NCBI GenBank assembly: GCA_018402135.1
Contig: JAGYJF010000002.1
Location: forward strand, 658,501-722,500
Length of the DNA stretch: 64,000 nt
From: Flavobacteriaceae bacterium
GTDB lineage: Bacteria; Bacteroidota; Bacteroidia; Flavobacteriales; Flavobacteriaceae
Direction: 5' to 3'
Below are positions 17,849 to 27,901 of this stretch, piece by piece (positions within the stretch are counted from its first letter, which is position 1; each line of letters begins with the position of its first letter). Under the pieces are notes generated by a model, which worked only from the letters and a program-made list of their open reading frames with translations, searched no databases and was not told the DNA's origin. The position numbers were made by a program, and so were the translations under genes.

Positions 17849-19282
17849 TTACTGCTTTAAAACTTTTATAGTTTTGGTAACGTTATTAATGGTTACTTGC
17901 GCAAAATAGGTGCCTGAATTTAGAGACTGCATGTCTATTTCGCTTTCCATAGTGTTAGGAGCGGTTTTAATAACTGCCTGACCTACCATATTAAAAATAG
18001 TTACATTTTCAATATTGTTCTGAGCCTTTAACGACAAAGTGTTTTTAACGGGATTTGGAAAATACGAAAAAGTAGTATTTGCTAAAATATCTTCATTACC
18101 CAAAGTTTGAGGTGTCCAAACAGCAAATTCAAATGTTGGATTAGCTGGCGTGGTACCACCAAAGGAATAAACTCTAAAATAGTAAGTGGCTCCGATAGTT
18201 AAACCAGTAGTATTTATCTCTTCTACTGTAGGACCACTAACTGTTGCATCTGCACAATCTTCTTGTATTAACGCGTCACAATCTCCAGAAAACAAGGTTA
18301 AAACCGCATCAAAATTAACATTAGCAGTTATATTAACCTCAGTAGATCCAGCTACAAAAGAATACCATACATCATCTAGTGCATTGCCTGTAAAACCAGC
18401 ACAGGTTAAAGCAGCTAAATTGGTATTTGCAGTTTCAGCGATAGAGGCTGCTGCAAATACTGCCTCGCCTGCTGTAGCAACATCACCTTGAACACTTACA
18501 GGTAATGCACCAGCGCAAACATCATTTACAACTGGGGTAAAGCTTAAGGTCGTAAAATTAATTGGACCAACCCAGGCAGATGTAACGCCACCACCGCAAT
18601 CGGTTTGAATAAACAAATCATAAGGTGTATTAAGAGTTAAGACGCTCCCTGAAGACGCATTAGTACCCGCAGTATTTCCAGACGCCACAATGCTATTTCC
18701 TTGACCAGCACCGTCAGCTACAATTTCCCAGTTATATCCAATTGGAGAACCAAAAGTAGCTGCATCCCAACTAAAATCAAATTGATCTCCCAATAATAAA
18801 TCTTGGAAAACCGCCTCTACTTCACTGCATTCAGGTGCTTCTGTAAATTCCAACGACCAATTAAATGCTGCTGAACTCCATCTGGAATCCCATTCAATGT
18901 AATATGTTGTCCCTGATATAACTGGAATAGTTATAGCCGATCCTAGACCCGCGTCGCAGTCATCATCACTCGTAGCCAAATTAACTAAAGAACCACATGA
19001 TCCGTTAGAAATATGCAATCTTGTATCAAGTGTACCAGCACAAGAATTTACATTGATTGTTCCGTCAGCTGCTGCTGTATAAAAAAACCAAGCTGCATCT
19101 CTAGTTGTTGCATCAGTTTCTCCACCCAAAGTACCATTTTGGATATCTGTGCCTGTAAAATTAAATACAGGACCGGCACCAACAGAAGTAACATCTACAG
19201 CCGTACCGCAAGTATTACCACCATTTTGAGCAAAGCTAAACGCTGTAGTTAATGATAAAAATAAAAAAGTAATTTTCTTCAT
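17849..19282 (-). CDS. T9SS-exported surface protein with PPC-like domains
   Basis: A 477-residue secreted protein. It has a signal peptide (KKITFLFLSLTTAFSFAQ, cleavage after about residue 19), a beta-sandwich region with FTGTDIQNGTLG and DDDCDAGLGS resembling bacterial pre-peptidase domains (about 20-150), a fibronectin III-like stretch (about 155-250), a second PPC-like region (about 255-395) and a type A T9SS C-terminal domain (from about 405: FSYFPNPVKNTLSL, ending in IKVLKQ). The CTD is very similar to that of the next upstream gene, a sign of paralogy or gene conversion. Probable adhesin or structural surface protein; no catalytic domain is visible. Confidence 0.85.
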   Translation of the reverse strand: MKKITFLFLSLTTAFSFAQNGGNTCGTAVDVTSVGAGPVFNFTGTDIQNGTLGGETDATTRDAAWFFYTAAADGTINVNSCAGTLDTRLHISNGSCGSLVNLATSDDDCDAGLGSAITIPVISGTTYYIEWDSRWSSAAFNWSLEFTEAPECSEVEAVFQDLLLGDQFDFSWDAATFGSPIGYNWEIVADGAGQGNSIVASGNTAGTNASSGSVLTLNTPYDLFIQTDCGGGVTSAWVGPINFTTLSFTPVVNDVCAGALPVSVQGDVATAGEAVFAAASIAETANTNLAALTCAGFTGNALDDVWYSFVAGSTEVNITANVNFDAVLTLFSGDCDALIQEDCADATVSGPTVEEINTTGLTIGATYYFRVYSFGGTTPANPTFEFAVWTPQTLGNEDILANTTFSYFPNPVKNTLSLKAQNNIENVTIFNMVGQAVIKTAPNTMESEIDMQSLNSGTYFAQVTINNVTKTIKVLKQ

Positions 19283-19387
19283 AAGTTGAAATTTTAAATG
19301 TTATTTATAGTATGATTTCAACTCGAAAATATTAATTATTTTTTTTTAATCTACTAACTTATTCATTATAATAGATATAATACAAAA

Positions 19388-19415
19388 AAAACCCGTTCAA
19401 TTACAAACGGGTTTT
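19388..19415. terminator. Terminator downstream of the 1008-residue T9SS protein gene
   Basis: AAAACCCGTT (19388-19397) pairs perfectly with AACGGGTTTT (19406-19415) around an eight-base loop, 25 bases past the stop codon of the leftward gene. Confidence 0.8.
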
Positions 19416-19439
19416 AATTTCAGTTATTTAGGTAAATTG

Positions 19440-22400
19440 TTATTGTTTCACCACTTTTACAGTTTTTACAATGTTGTTAATTGTTACCTGGGCAAAGTAA
19501 GTTCCAGAGCCAAGTGTGGTCATATCTACTTCAAAGGTGGTGGTGTTAGGCGCTAATTTTAAAACTGCTTGACCTAACATGTTAAACACGGTTACCTGCT
19601 CGATATTATTTTGAGCGTTTAGAGTAAGGGTATTTTTAACCGGGTTTGGGTGGTATTGAAATGTTGACAATACAGGAGTTTCTAACCCCAAAGTACTAAA
19701 TTCATCAACAGTAACATCATCTATAGTAACACCACGGCCCCATTTCGAAGTACCCTCAAAGGCAATATAATACTCAGAAGTAGGATTTGGTAACTCAAGG
19801 GTTACTTCTGTCCAATTAGTAACACTGGAGGTATAGGCTTCTATTAAATTCCAATCACCGTCTGCAGATGTTTTGTAATAGACTCTCAACTCATCCTGGT
19901 CTCCACTCCAATCTACCTGTGTGTAATAAAATTTAATGGCCGGATTGGTTAAACCAGACAAATCGAACGTTGGCATAATAAGTTTTGTTGTATTATCACT
20001 ATTATTGGCTGCAAAGAACCTAGCCAAGTAGTCGCCTGTTCTCGCAGTAACCGTAGTATTGTTATTGGCATTTACAAAAACCCAGTTTACTGAAGCCGAC
20101 ACATACTCTTGCGACCAACAATCTGATATAGCTCCTGCATTTTCAAAACTATCGGTATATGGGAATGTTGCCAATGGCTCGCAGGGTGTAGCAAAAGCAA
20201 ATGGCCCTACCCAAGCACTTACATCTCCATTACCACAATCTGCCTGCACATAAAACTCGTAACTTGTATTTGGGCTAAGGCCGGTAGCGCTGGAAGGATT
20301 AGAGACTCCGGCAGCAGTTGGTGTACCCGTTGGTGTAGCGCCTGCTTCTGTAATCTCAATGTTCCAAGCAGTTTGACCTTGATCGGCGGTCCAGCCGAGG
20401 TCTGCTGTGGTAGCTGTTATGTTGGTAGCAGAGAGGTCTGTAGGATCAATACAAGTTGGCGCTTCTTGAATAACAATATCATCTAATAAAACACTAGCTG
20501 TATTAACATTTCCTCTTCTAAACACCATATATGGATTGGTGGTGGTTATTATTAAGCTAAATTCTTGATATGTAGTTGTTAATGTAACGGTCTCATCACC
20601 CACAAAAGTATTGGCATCTGTTTTATTTGTCATTGTACCAACTTCTAATGTCTGACCTGCCGTAGTAGCTTTTGCAGAGAACTTCACCAAATACTGATTG
20701 CCTTGCATACTTTGCTTTAGTAGCGGAGAAATCAGCATTAAATTAGTCGTAGTTGAAAAAGCCGTCAATAACAGGTGGTTTGGAGAAGAATTTACAGGTG
20801 TGAAACTCGAAGTTGTTGTAACTCCTCCTGAAAAACTACTAAAAACAGCAATTGAAGACCAACACTCAGGTAAATTAGGTGTAGTTACATCGTCAAAGTT
20901 TTGTACAATTGGCAAATCAACATCACACTCAGTAGTAAAACTGGTTGGGGGACTCCAATTAGAGAACTCCCCACCACCACAATCACTTCTAATAAAGATA
21001 AAATACGTGGTATTTGGATCTAAATCAGATAAAGATAATGAAGATAAGGGTGTGATCTGTATAATATCTGTAGGCACCTCATTTACTGTTGAAACAGCAT
21101 ATTGAAAACCGTTACCGGGTTCGGAATCGGTCCAAGAAATTTGAGCTTCCGTATCGGTAACATTAGAAACCGTAACCCCTGATGGAATTAGACAATTGTC
21201 TTCTTCTGCTATATTGATAATATAATCTTGTGTTTCACCATATGTTGTTCCAGTACCTGCGGGACCACATGGGGTAAGAACATTAACATCTCCCGTTTCT
21301 CTCAGAACGAATCGCATAAGCGTAGTTCCTAACTCAGCATCATTAGGAATATTTAGAACCCCACTGGCGGTAGCTGTAGAAGTAGTGTTACCCATGGTAC
21401 CTTCAAAAACCATTTCGGTAGCAGCGTCCAAAACACCATCCTGATTAAGATCTATATAAACTCTCACTGCCGCAGCATAATTACCATTACAAGTACCTCT
21501 TGTTACAGAAATAGCTGTAGGATCAAGCCTCTTTACCTCAAAAGCGGCAGCAGATGTATTGTCGGTATAAGTAGCACAATTGCCGGAACCAACTGGAGAA
21601 TTTCGCTCATCATCCGCTACAGCCACTTGTGCAATTTTAGAATCGTCGCCATTTGTAGCAGCAGAAGGGCAGTAATCAAATAATAAGGTAGTTGTAGCCC
21701 ATACACTTTGCCCGTCTGTATCGCAATCAGACTTAACATAAACTTGATAGGTTGCCCCAAAAGCTATATTGGTAGCTGTTGCTTCCGTGACACCGGCCGC
21801 AGCGGTACCACTGTCTACAGGTTCATCTACTTCTACGTCGTCTCCATCTGCCATTAGGCGCCATTGATAACCGTTGGTGGCCTCTGCTACGGCATCCCAT
21901 GCAATAGCAACGCTACTGGTTGATAGGTTTGAAGCCGTTACATTTGTAGGTGCAGCACATGATGGTGGATCGTCATAATAAACAGTAACAGTCCAAGAAT
22001 TGTTATCGACTACTGCTATCGACGTACCACAACCAGAACCGCCATATGTGCGAAATGCATGCATTTCAAAATCAATATTTCCACCACCTGTTATATTGTT
22101 AGCAATAGAAAGATTTGATCTAGAAAATGTTTGAGTTCCAGCCGAATTACCTGTTCCGGAAAAATAAGAACTTTCTGCTTCACCATTTACTGCTTTTATT
22201 CTAGATCGCAGTTCACTCATCCATTCACTAGTAGTCATCTCATAAGAAACATCAACTCCAGTAATTATTTTGCCAGAAGGTATATTTACGGTAAGTGTTT
22301 CAAAACAAGAAGAATCATCTGAGGGTGAAGGTGATGCAAAATTGCCTAAATGATCAGTAGCAATATTGCCTGCCGTGTAAGTGGCACTAGCGCTACCTGC

Positions 22401-22466
22401 TTGAGAATACATCTCTGCATAAGAGACACACATTAATAAAAAAAAGACAAATGTAATTTTTTTCAT
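19440..22466 (-). CDS. Large T9SS-exported multidomain adhesin-like protein
   Basis: A 1008-residue secreted mosaic protein. After a signal peptide (about 1-21) come a beta-sandwich resembling a proprotein-convertase-type domain (about 30-165), a fibronectin III domain (about 172-265), a GEVED domain (about 300-420, ending TQDYIINIAEED), a second FN3 (about 427-515), a cleaved-adhesin/MAM-like jelly roll (about 520-672), a third FN3 (about 675-762), another jelly roll (about 765-930) and a type A T9SS sorting domain (YHPNPVKNTLTL to KVVKQ). No catalytic motif is seen. It probably acts in adhesion or binding at the cell surface. Confidence 0.86.
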   Translation of the reverse strand: MKKITFVFFLLMCVSYAEMYSQAGSASATYTAGNIATDHLGNFASPSPSDDSSCFETLTVNIPSGKIITGVDVSYEMTTSEWMSELRSRIKAVNGEAESSYFSGTGNSAGTQTFSRSNLSIANNITGGGNIDFEMHAFRTYGGSGCGTSIAVVDNNSWTVTVYYDDPPSCAAPTNVTASNLSTSSVAIAWDAVAEATNGYQWRLMADGDDVEVDEPVDSGTAAAGVTEATATNIAFGATYQVYVKSDCDTDGQSVWATTTLLFDYCPSAATNGDDSKIAQVAVADDERNSPVGSGNCATYTDNTSAAAFEVKRLDPTAISVTRGTCNGNYAAAVRVYIDLNQDGVLDAATEMVFEGTMGNTTSTATASGVLNIPNDAELGTTLMRFVLRETGDVNVLTPCGPAGTGTTYGETQDYIINIAEEDNCLIPSGVTVSNVTDTEAQISWTDSEPGNGFQYAVSTVNEVPTDIIQITPLSSLSLSDLDPNTTYFIFIRSDCGGGEFSNWSPPTSFTTECDVDLPIVQNFDDVTTPNLPECWSSIAVFSSFSGGVTTTSSFTPVNSSPNHLLLTAFSTTTNLMLISPLLKQSMQGNQYLVKFSAKATTAGQTLEVGTMTNKTDANTFVGDETVTLTTTYQEFSLIITTTNPYMVFRRGNVNTASVLLDDIVIQEAPTCIDPTDLSATNITATTADLGWTADQGQTAWNIEITEAGATPTGTPTAAGVSNPSSATGLSPNTSYEFYVQADCGNGDVSAWVGPFAFATPCEPLATFPYTDSFENAGAISDCWSQEYVSASVNWVFVNANNNTTVTARTGDYLARFFAANNSDNTTKLIMPTFDLSGLTNPAIKFYYTQVDWSGDQDELRVYYKTSADGDWNLIEAYTSSVTNWTEVTLELPNPTSEYYIAFEGTSKWGRGVTIDDVTVDEFSTLGLETPVLSTFQYHPNPVKNTLTLNAQNNIEQVTVFNMLGQAVLKLAPNTTTFEVDMTTLGSGTYFAQVTINNIVKTVKVVKQ

Positions 22467-22624
22467 AAAGTTAATTTTAAGTTAATAATCCGTTAAATCA
22501 TTCACCAAAATATGAATTTTAAATTAAAAGGAAGAAAAATCCGATACGAATAGACTAAATGCTAAAATAGTCGATTAAATACGTTATGGGTATGAAAAAT
22601 TGAGAAACTAGCTCTGAAATATAT

Positions 22625-24353
22625 TTAGCTTTTAACGATTTTAATGGTTTCCTTTAAAAGACCAAAATCAAGCACTACAATATAAATACCGGAATTTAAA
22701 AAGTGTAGATCTAACCTCAAATTGTCGTGCATTAATTTTTGAATTTTTGTAAACCTCTTGACCTAGGTAGTTGTAAAACTGTATGTTATTTATTTCATTA
22801 GTTGATGACAGTGTTAATGTGTTATCAACTGGGTTGTTATAATTTAACCTAAAGTTGTTATTAAGCTGATTTACCGATAATGTAGCACCTTCAACTATGT
22901 TCAACTTTTGGTTAGGTGACACATTATAAACGATGTCTTCAATACCACTTAACCAATTTACTTTCACGTAATCTATAGCCGAAGCAGTTCCTACACCAAA
23001 AATTTCTGTACCTGAGTTTTGCGATAAATAGCCTTCGCCGCAAAGTGTGTATCGATATTGAATATTACCATTTACAGAAATTTCAATTAATGAGCCAATT
23101 CCGTCTCGGTTACTCTGTGTGCCTTCCAAATACACTTTCAACCAATTATTAGCGGTTGTTGTTTGGTTCTGCCAGAGGAAAATATTTTCGTTATTTCCGT
23201 TGGTTACAATTATATCAGACAAACCATCATTGTTAAAATCGCCAATTGCATTCGAAAAGCTTTCTCCAGTATCATTACCCAGTCCTGAATTTGAAGGAAT
23301 GTTGAAAATACCTTGCCCATTATTTTCATAAAATGCAGAAGATAAATAAATGGGATTGGGAATATAGTTTCCGCTTACGTACAAATCTAAATCAGTATCG
23401 TTTTCCGCATCAAAAAAAACAGCGCCCCAACCTATACTATTAAATAAGGTTCCGGTAGACTGAGCTATATCAGTGAATGTTCCATCACCATTGTTTTGAA
23501 AAAAGACGTTGCCTTCCGTGCCATTGGTAATATAAATATCCATCCAACCGTCGTAGTTAAAATCATCTATGGTCACCGACATGGCATCAATGCCAATATC
23601 CGTTCCTGAAATTTCACTGACATCGGTAAAAGTACCATTACCATTATTTTTGTAGAGTGTGTTGCGAAATGAAGTTTTATCATTTGAAACATAGATGTCT
23701 TGAAAACCATCATTATTGTAATCAAAAAAAGCGGCGCAAAACGACATCTCACTCGTAGTTTTAATACCAGCTTCAATGCTTACATCGGTAAATGAGCCAT
23801 CGCCATTATTTCGAAATAGAAAATTAGGAGTTTCTAAATTGTATTCATCTCTGTTACATATAAATAAATCTAAAAACCCATCATTATTATAGTCGCCCCA
23901 GGATGCGCCGTAAGTGAATAAATTTTGCGTTGGTAGCCCTACTGTTTCGGTAATGTCTATAAAATTGAAATTACCGTCATTTTGATACAATCGATTACCA
24001 TTGGTGTCGCTCGTTACAAATAAGTCGTAATCGCCATCGTTATCAAAATCAACCCAATTAATTTGTTTGGATTGATAAATAGGCACGTCTAACAAAAATT
24101 CTTCGAAAAAACTTCCAAAAACGTTTTTAAAAAACCGCACCTTGTCCTCAGCTCCTGTGGCAAGGGTAATATCGTCCCAGCCATCTTGGTTATAATCAAA
24201 AAAACTGACGCCATTTCCTAAATAAGTATTTCCAGTGCTTAAATTTAATCCAAGAACACTAGCCCGATCTTGAAAATATATTTGTGAATACAACACGCAT
24301 TGCATTCCCAAAAAAAGCATTAAAATTGAAATGTTTTTCAAAAGAATAATCAT
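22625..24353 (-). pseudogene. FG-GAP/ASPIC (CRTAC1-like) surface protein, sorting domain frameshifted
   Basis: The intact reading frame (22668-24353, 561 aa) has a signal peptide, a series of FG-GAP/VCBS repeats with calcium-binding motifs such as DYNQDGWDD, DFDNDGDYD and DYNNDGFLD (about 45-380), and an ASPIC/UnbV domain (about 400-485). A T9SS sorting domain starts at about residue 500 but goes out of frame after QFEV and ends early. Removing one A near 22712 restores the usual ending (LNSGIYIVVLDFG, then TIKIVKS) with a stop at 22625-22627. Either a real frameshift that abolishes export or a sequencing error. It lies 36 bases downstream of fabI in the same direction. Confidence 0.8.
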
Positions 24354-24388
24354 TTAAGCCTTTCACGAATATACAAAAGAATTAGAAT

Positions 24389-25207
24389 TTATTCCTCACC
24401 CATAAAACCATTCATAATGGCATCACTTACACCCATATTACTGAATCCGCCATCATTAAACAAGTTTTGTAAGGTAACGCGCTTGGTAAGATCACTAAAA
24501 AGTGACACGGTATAATTGGCGCAATCTAAGGCTGTAGCGTTGCCTAGTGGCGACATTTTTTCAGCATAAGCTATAAATCCATCAAATCCTTTAACTCCCT
24601 GACCAGCTGTAGTTGGTGTAGGTGATTGTGAGATGGTATTGACACGCACTTTCTTATCACGTCCGAAGAAATAACCAAAACTACGGGCAATACTTTCTAA
24701 ATAGGCTTTATTATCTGCCATATCATTGTAATCAGGAAATACCCGTTGTGCGGCCATATAAGTTAATGCTACAATGCTTCCCCATTCGTTCATAGCATCA
24801 GCTTTATAAAGGCTTTGCATCACTTTATGGAACGACATGGCTGAAACATCGGTACCTTTTTGTGTCCAATCGTAATTTTGGTCGGTGTAATGGCGACCTT
24901 TTCTAACGTTTATAGACATGCCAATAGAATGTAAAACAAAGTCTAATTTACCACCAAGTATTTCCATAGATTTAGCTACCAAATTCTCTAAATCTTCAAT
25001 GGAAGTGGCGTCGGCAGGAATAATTTGAGCACCAGTCTTTTCGGCTAAATCATTTATTCGCCCCATACGCATTGCAATGGGTGCATTGGTCAACACAAAG
25101 GTTCCGCCTTCTTCATGAACGCGTTCTGCCGTAATCCATGCAATTGAATTGGGATCTAATGCACCAAAAATAATTCCTCTTTTTCCTTTTAATAAATTGT
25201 ATGACAT
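24389..25207 (-). CDS. fabI: Enoyl-[acyl-carrier-protein] reductase (FabI type)
   Basis: NADH- or NADPH-dependent enoyl-ACP reductase, final reduction in each round of fatty acid elongation. The 272-residue SDR protein has the nucleotide-binding GALDPNSIAW loop and the catalytic pattern Y150, Y160 and K167 (Y-x6-K), with the same spacing as E. coli Tyr146/Tyr156/Lys163. SQSPTPTTAGQGVKGF near the C-terminus matches the substrate-loop region. The N-terminal MSYNLLKGKRGIIFG is typical of flavobacterial FabI. A -7 box lies 32 bases upstream. Confidence 0.94.
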   Translation of the reverse strand: MSYNLLKGKRGIIFGALDPNSIAWITAERVHEEGGTFVLTNAPIAMRMGRINDLAEKTGAQIIPADATSIEDLENLVAKSMEILGGKLDFVLHSIGMSINVRKGRHYTDQNYDWTQKGTDVSAMSFHKVMQSLYKADAMNEWGSIVALTYMAAQRVFPDYNDMADNKAYLESIARSFGYFFGRDKKVRVNTISQSPTPTTAGQGVKGFDGFIAYAEKMSPLGNATALDCANYTVSLFSDLTKRVTLQNLFNDGGFSNMGVSDAIMNGFMGEE

Positions 25208-25239
25208 GTTTGTTGGTTTAAGATTAAATGTTCAGTGTT

Positions 25240-25247
25240 CAAAGTTA
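25240..25247 (-). promoter_or_regulatory. -7 box of fabI
   Basis: Reads TAACTTTG on the minus strand (exact TAnnTTTG), 32 bases before the fabI ATG at 25207. Confidence 0.55.
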
Positions 25248-25283
25248 AAAAAGTTTCAATGCAAACTGAAGTTGAAAAGATTT

Positions 25284-26936
25284 TTAGTTTAATAATTGTT
25301 TGGCGTGCGCAATGGCTGAGCTGGGCAAACTGCTTCCACTTAACATTTGAGCAATTTCTACAATGCGTTCGTCTTTATCTAGAAGTTTGAGTTTGGTTTG
25401 TGTTTGCGCATCGGTATCTTCTTTAAAAACTTTGAAATGAGTATCTCCTTTTGCGGCAATTTGCGGCAAATGTGTTATAGCGAAAACCTGCAAATTATTA
25501 CTGAGTTGTTTCATCACTTCAGCCATTTTATTAGCAATTTCACCTGAAACCCCTGTGTCAATTTCATCGAACATGATGGTTGGCATTTGAATATAATTAC
25601 TTAAAATGGATTTAATTGCCATCATAATTCTAGACAACTCGCCACCTGAAGCTGATTTTTTGAGAAGTTGAAAATTACTGCCTTTATTAGCGGAAAAAAG
25701 GAAGGATAAATCATCGGTGCCGTTTGATTTAAATACCTTGCTTTTGGTAAACTCTAGTTTAAAATCGGCATTGGGCATTCCTAAATTTTGAAGAATTTGT
25801 TTTAATTGTTTTATAAGAATAGGTACTGCCTTTTGCCTTCTTTGGTTCAAACTTTCGGCCAGATTTGACAAGTCCTTTTCCGAAGCTGCAATCGCTTGTT
25901 CAAGCCTAATTATTCTTTTATCGTTATTGAAAGAACTTTGAACTTGTATAGATAATTCTTCACGGATAACCAATAAATCTTGAATGGTTTCAACATTATG
26001 CTTTTGAAGCAGGTTATTTAATAATTTAAGTTGTGCATCTAGAACTTCTAAAGCAGATGGATTTATTTCTAAATTTTCCGAGGCATCTTCTACTTCAATA
26101 TTGATGTCTTTTAGTTCTATTAATACACTTTCAACGCGTTGTGTTAATTCTTCATACTTATTTGAAAAGTTTGATATTCTAGAAAGCGTTTGTTTTAACA
26201 TTGAAATCTTACCAATTAGACCAATACTTTCACTGTTTAGCAAATCTAAACTAGAAGCGAGTTGCTCGGCAATAAACTCCACATTACTTAAAGCTTCGTA
26301 TTCTTGCTCAAGTACACTTAAATCTATTAATTCTAAATTAATTGTCTCGAGTTCATTTAATAAAAATTGATTGTAATCTAAAGCTTTTAATGCTTCTGCT
26401 TGTTCTGATTTTAACTGTGATAATTCTGAAATATAAGACTTATAATTTTGCAATTCATGTTGATAATTAGTAATTAGCTGTTGGTTATCTGCTAAGGCAT
26501 CAATTATTTCAAACTGGAAATCGTCGTTCGTCAATTCTAAAGTTTGATGTTGCGAATGGATGTCGATTAAACTTGCCGAAAGCGTTTGCAACACTTCTAG
26601 GTTTACAGGCGTATCGTTTATAAAAGCCCGCGATTTCCCAGATGGCAAAATTTCACGTCGGATAATAGTTTGATGGTCGTAGTCTAAATCTAATTCAATA
26701 AAAAGTGTTTGAAGTTTATATTTACTAATATCAAAAGTTGCTTCAATAATACATTTTTCATGGGTATTACCAATGGCCGAGAGGTCTGCTCTTTTTCCCA
26801 TTACCATTCCTAAACTCCCTAAAAGAATAGATTTTCCAGCACCAGTTTCACCAGTTATTATGGTTAAACCATTATTGAAATTGGCTTTTAACTCACTAAT
26901 AAGTGCGTAATTTTGTATATAAAGACTTGCTAACAC
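25284..26936 (-). CDS. recN: DNA repair protein RecN (GTG start)
   Basis: SMC-like ATPase acting in recombinational repair of double-strand breaks. The 550-residue protein has Walker A GETGAGKS (29-36) at the N-terminus, a long central coiled coil (about 150-370), and the C-terminal signature SGGELSRIMMAIK with Walker B FDEIDTGVSGEIA and the AITHLPQIAAKGDTH switch region. The start is GTG at 26936, giving the usual MLxSLxIxNYALI N-terminus. A -7 box lies 24 bases upstream. Confidence 0.95.
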   Translation of the reverse strand: MLASLYIQNYALISELKANFNNGLTIITGETGAGKSILLGSLGMVMGKRADLSAIGNTHEKCIIEATFDISKYKLQTLFIELDLDYDHQTIIRREILPSGKSRAFINDTPVNLEVLQTLSASLIDIHSQHQTLELTNDDFQFEIIDALADNQQLITNYQHELQNYKSYISELSQLKSEQAEALKALDYNQFLLNELETINLELIDLSVLEQEYEALSNVEFIAEQLASSLDLLNSESIGLIGKISMLKQTLSRISNFSNKYEELTQRVESVLIELKDINIEVEDASENLEINPSALEVLDAQLKLLNNLLQKHNVETIQDLLVIREELSIQVQSSFNNDKRIIRLEQAIAASEKDLSNLAESLNQRRQKAVPILIKQLKQILQNLGMPNADFKLEFTKSKVFKSNGTDDLSFLFSANKGSNFQLLKKSASGGELSRIMMAIKSILSNYIQMPTIMFDEIDTGVSGEIANKMAEVMKQLSNNLQVFAITHLPQIAAKGDTHFKVFKEDTDAQTQTKLKLLDKDERIVEIAQMLSGSSLPSSAIAHAKQLLN

Positions 26937-26960
26937 AGACTAACTTTAATAATATTTATA

Positions 26961-26968
26961 CAAAGTTA
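26961..26968 (-). promoter_or_regulatory. -7 box of recN
   Basis: Reads TAACTTTG on the minus strand (exact TAnnTTTG), 24 bases before the GTG start at 26936. Confidence 0.55.
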
Positions 26969-27013
26969 ACCGAGAAATCTGAAATATAGAATACTTGAAG
27001 TTTGAATGACGAA

Positions 27014-27901
27014 TTAAAATTTAATATTGCGCCATTTAGTTGCATACGTTGGGCCAATTTTGTTGAGGGTATCAATAATTTCAGCCACATCTACTTTTGG
27101 ACCACCGCTAAAAATTTGGGTGATTTCGTCGGCTTTAGCATCAAAAAATACGCGCATTAAAAATGAATTGGGGCGTCGTTGGTTCATTTTTTCCAGTTCT
27201 GGTAAAACAGAAGCTATGACTTGTTTCCCTTTCATTGTATTATCGCTCATTTGGTCTAATCCAATCATATGATAGGTGTACATAACCGATCTAAATTCCT
27301 CAAAAGTTGGGGATAATAAATTGTCTATTAAGGCAAACCTGGACTGTAATCCGTCTTGTAAACTCCACCCTTTACCACCACCTTGTTGCGAATAATTGGC
27401 TATGGTTTGTGCTTGTGCAAAATATTCGTCGCCACCATTTTTACTGAAAGTATCAGCGTCTAGTCCTAAAATCATATAAATGTGAAAGGTGATCACCGAA
27501 ATGAGATTCGATTCAAACTGATTTGGATTGTAAACCAAATTTTGGAATTCTAAATATTCAAAGGTAAAATCCCTATCGTTAAAATTGTAGATTGGCGTGG
27601 TATAGGTCGCATTGTAAACTGGCCTTGAAGCTTGAATTTGAAGTGTTGCAGTAAAGACATTGCTATTATAATTTTGAACATTAATTACCATATTGCAATT
27701 AATTTTCTCTTGATTCTTAAAACTTTTGTTAGTCCACTTTGTATTATTAATAAACTCCGACAATTGTTTTTCTAATGCTTGAAAAATTTGAACATTTTGA
27801 TTAGCTGTTCGTTGTGCATCAACTACAACATTGCAATTTAACTCCTGCGAGAAGGAATTTATAGAGAACATTACTAGTACAAAATATATAATTTTAAGCA
27901 T
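27014..27901 (-). CDS. DUF4835 family protein, T9SS-associated PorD-like
   Basis: Exported 295-residue protein with a signal peptide ending at about residue 18 (MFSINSFSQ). It matches the DUF4835 family by ELNCNVVVDAQR near the N-terminus, SRPVYNATYTTPIYNFNDRDF and GLDADTFSKNGGDEYF. The family is named PorD in Porphyromonas and has been linked to the type IX secretion system, but its exact task is unclear. It is the last gene of the leftward operon bamD-rpoZ-coaBC-this gene and overlaps coaBC by eight bases. The presence of T9SS cargo in the window fits. Confidence 0.85.
   Translation of the reverse strand: MLKIIYFVLVMFSINSFSQELNCNVVVDAQRTANQNVQIFQALEKQLSEFINNTKWTNKSFKNQEKINCNMVINVQNYNSNVFTATLQIQASRPVYNATYTTPIYNFNDRDFTFEYLEFQNLVYNPNQFESNLISVITFHIYMILGLDADTFSKNGGDEYFAQAQTIANYSQQGGGKGWSLQDGLQSRFALIDNLLSPTFEEFRSVMYTYHMIGLDQMSDNTMKGKQVIASVLPELEKMNQRRPNSFLMRVFFDAKADEITQIFSGGPKVDVAEIIDTLNKIGPTYATKWRNIKF

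Noticed and set aside
20698..21105. 135-codon open frame antisense to the large T9SS protein
   Set aside because: Shadow of a strongly coding, low-complexity Thr/Ser-rich gene; no recognisable domain or signal of its own.
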